From an uncultured Labedella sp. (GTDB taxonomy: Bacteria > Actinomycetota > Actinomycetes > Actinomycetales > Microbacteriaceae): a stretch of DNA of 5,921 nucleotides. The DNA lies in assembly GCA_934636065.1 (NCBI GenBank), contig CAKTZW010000132.1:1-5921 (forward strand), given 5' to 3'. The stretch's first letter is position 1; each line of letters begins with the position of its first letter. Under the pieces are notes generated by a model, which saw only the letters and a program-made list of their open reading frames with translations, did no database searches and was not told where the DNA came from. Of this stretch, positions 4,558 to 5,921 are shown piece after piece. The position numbers were made by a program, and so were the translations under genes.

Positions 4558-5921
4558 GCGCCGCCGACCTGCTTGCTCGCGCGAACGCCTGGCTCGAGCA
4601 AGACCCGGATGAGGAGACGCGGACGGAACTGAGCGCGCTCATCGCCGCGGCGGAGCAGGGCTCCACCGAGGCCGAGGCGGAGCTCTCCGAGCGCTTCGGC
4701 TCGCGCCTCGCTTTCGGCACGGCGGGACTGCGCGGCGAGCTCGCCGCCGGACCGAACCGGATGAACCGCGTGCTCGTCGCTCAAGCGGCGCGCGGGCTCG
4801 CGGACTGGCTCGTCGCGCACCGCGAGAGCCCCTCCATCGTGATCGGGTACGACGGCCGGAAGAACTCCCGCGTCTTCGCCGAGGACACGGCCGAGCTCAT
4901 GGCCGGCGCCGGCGTGCGGGCGATCCTGCTCCCCCGGCTCCTCCCCACCCCCGTGCTCGCCTTCGCGGTGCGCCACTTCGACGTCAGCGCCGGGGTGATG
5001 GTCACCGCGAGCCACAATCCGCCGCGCGACAACGGCTACAAGGTCTACCTCGGCGACCGCGATGGCGGTTCCCAGATCGTGTCGCCCGTCGACGCCGAGA
5101 TCGCCGCCGCCATCGACGCCGTCGCGGCCGGGTCGATCGCCGATCTTCCGCGCTCCGACGGCTACGAGACGGCCGACGAGGACGTCGTCGACGCGTACAT
5201 CTCCCGGACGGCGCGCGTGGCCTCGACGCCGCCGAGCGCGCAGCCGGTGGTCGTCTACACCGCGATGCACGGCGTGGGATGGGAGACCGCGTCGCGCGTG
5301 TTCGAGGCGGCCGGGCTCGCGGCGCCCGTGGCAGTCGCCGAACAGCTCCGTCCCGACCCCGATTTCCCCACCGTCTCCTTCCCGAACCCTGAGGAGCCCG
5401 GCGCGCTCGATCTCGCCTACGCCACGGCGCGGGCGAACGCCGCCGACCTCGTCCTCGCGAACGACCCGGACGCCGACCGGCTGGCCGTCGCCGTCCCGGA
5501 CGCGTCGAGCGAGAGCGGCTACCGTCGGCTCACGGGGAACGAGGTCGGTGCGCTGCTCGGGTGGCGCGCCGCCGAGTCCCTCACCTCACCCGACGAGGGC
5601 GCCCCGGAGGGCACGCTCGCGTGCTCGATCGTGTCGTCGCCGGCCCTCGCTGCCGTCGCGGAACGCTACGGACTCGAGTTCGCGGACACGCTCACCGGGT
5701 TCAAGTGGGTCTCCCGGGCACCGGGTCTCGTCTTCGGGTACGAGGAGGCGCTCGGCTACCTCGTCAATCCGGACACGGTTCGCGACAAGGACGGCATCTC
5801 GGCCGCTGTCGCGTTCCTCGACCTCGCCGCTCGGCTCGCCGCCGAGGGCTCGAGCGTCGCCGAGCACCTCGATCGCTTCAGCGAGACCTTCGGCCACTTC
5901 GCGAGCGACCAGGTCTCCGTG
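4554..5921 (+). CDS. Phospho-sugar mutase, PGM2/PgcA type (phosphomannomutase/phosphoglucomutase or phosphopentomutase), 3'-truncated by window edge
   Basis: The frame is open from GTG 4554 through the window end (456 codons, no stop). It belongs to the alpha-D-phosphohexomutase superfamily, which moves phosphate between C1 and C6 (or C5) of sugars through a phosphoserine. Motifs occur in order: FGTAGLRGE starting at residue 54, the phosphoserine loop TASHNP with active Ser153 (codon 5010-5012) followed by DNGYKVY, the metal-binding DPDADR (304-309), and the sugar-binding FGYEEALGY around residue 395 followed by DKDGISAA (411-418). The DNGYKVY and EEALGY forms are typical of the PGM2/PgcA branch rather than ManB or GlmM. 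GTGA overlaps the phosphorylase stop, and GGAG at 4545-4548 is a well-spaced ribosome site, so the two are translationally coupled. Relatives are about 530-570 residues, so roughly 80-110 residues and the phosphate-binding C-terminal domain lie outside. M. tuberculosis pmmB is the syntenic relative I recall. Confidence 0.92.
   Translation, partial: MSAADLLARANAWLEQDPDEETRTELSALIAAAEQGSTEAEAELSERFGSRLAFGTAGLRGELAAGPNRMNRVLVAQAARGLADWLVAHRESPSIVIGYDGRKNSRVFAEDTAELMAGAGVRAILLPRLLPTPVLAFAVRHFDVSAGVMVTASHNPPRDNGYKVYLGDRDGGSQIVSPVDAEIAAAIDAVAAGSIADLPRSDGYETADEDVVDAYISRTARVASTPPSAQPVVVYTAMHGVGWETASRVFEAAGLAAPVAVAEQLRPDPDFPTVSFPNPEEPGALDLAYATARANAADLVLANDPDADRLAVAVPDASSESGYRRLTGNEVGALLGWRAAESLTSPDEGAPEGTLACSIVSSPALAAVAERYGLEFADTLTGFKWVSRAPGLVFGYEEALGYLVNPDTVRDKDGISAAVAFLDLAARLAAEGSSVAEHLDRFSETFGHFASDQVSV

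Overview
The window looks like the chromosome of a high-GC actinobacterium, probably a member of the Microbacteriaceae or a close relative. The basis is strong G/C bias at third codon positions, long antisense open frames, an actinobacterial-type acyl-CoA carboxylase alpha subunit fusing biotin carboxylase and biotin carrier, and a gene order (carboxylase alpha, LpdA-type flavoprotein, purine nucleoside phosphorylase, phospho-sugar mutase) that I recall from around accA3, lpdA, deoD and pmmB of Mycobacterium tuberculosis. The taxonomic call is inference; no rRNA or marker gene is present.

Layout, left to right. (1) The 3' part of a biotin-dependent carboxylase alpha subunit, + strand, ends at 1027. 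(2) A 58-bp element centred on a loopless 36-bp perfect palindrome follows immediately and contains the carboxylase stop codon. (3) A + strand gene (1161-2102) encodes an AbiEi-like N-terminal region fused to a DUF559/Vsr-type nuclease-fold domain. (4) A second copy of the 58-bp element, one base different, lies just after that gene. (5) An LpdA-type FAD/NAD(P)H quinone reductase on the - strand (2175-3611) converges on it. (6) A 112-bp divergent intergenic region carries candidate promoters for both flanking genes, each placed so that the mRNA would start at or very near the start codon. (7) A trimeric-type purine nucleoside phosphorylase (3724-4557) overlaps by 4 bp a PGM2/PgcA-type phospho-sugar mutase that runs off the right edge of the window.

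How the parts fit. The carboxylase makes malonyl- or methylmalonyl-CoA for lipid synthesis. LpdA-type enzymes are redox flavoproteins without the dithiol of lipoamide dehydrogenase. The phosphorylase releases ribose-1-phosphate or deoxyribose-1-phosphate, and the translationally coupled mutase belongs to a branch that includes phosphopentomutases, so the pair could form a nucleoside-salvage module.

The main anomaly is the gene between the two palindromic repeats. Without it, the carboxylase and lpdA would converge on one shared bidirectional terminator. The simplest reading is that the AbiEi/DUF559 gene is an accessory insertion that left, or used, a duplicated terminator element. No gap longer than 300 bases lacks a gene.
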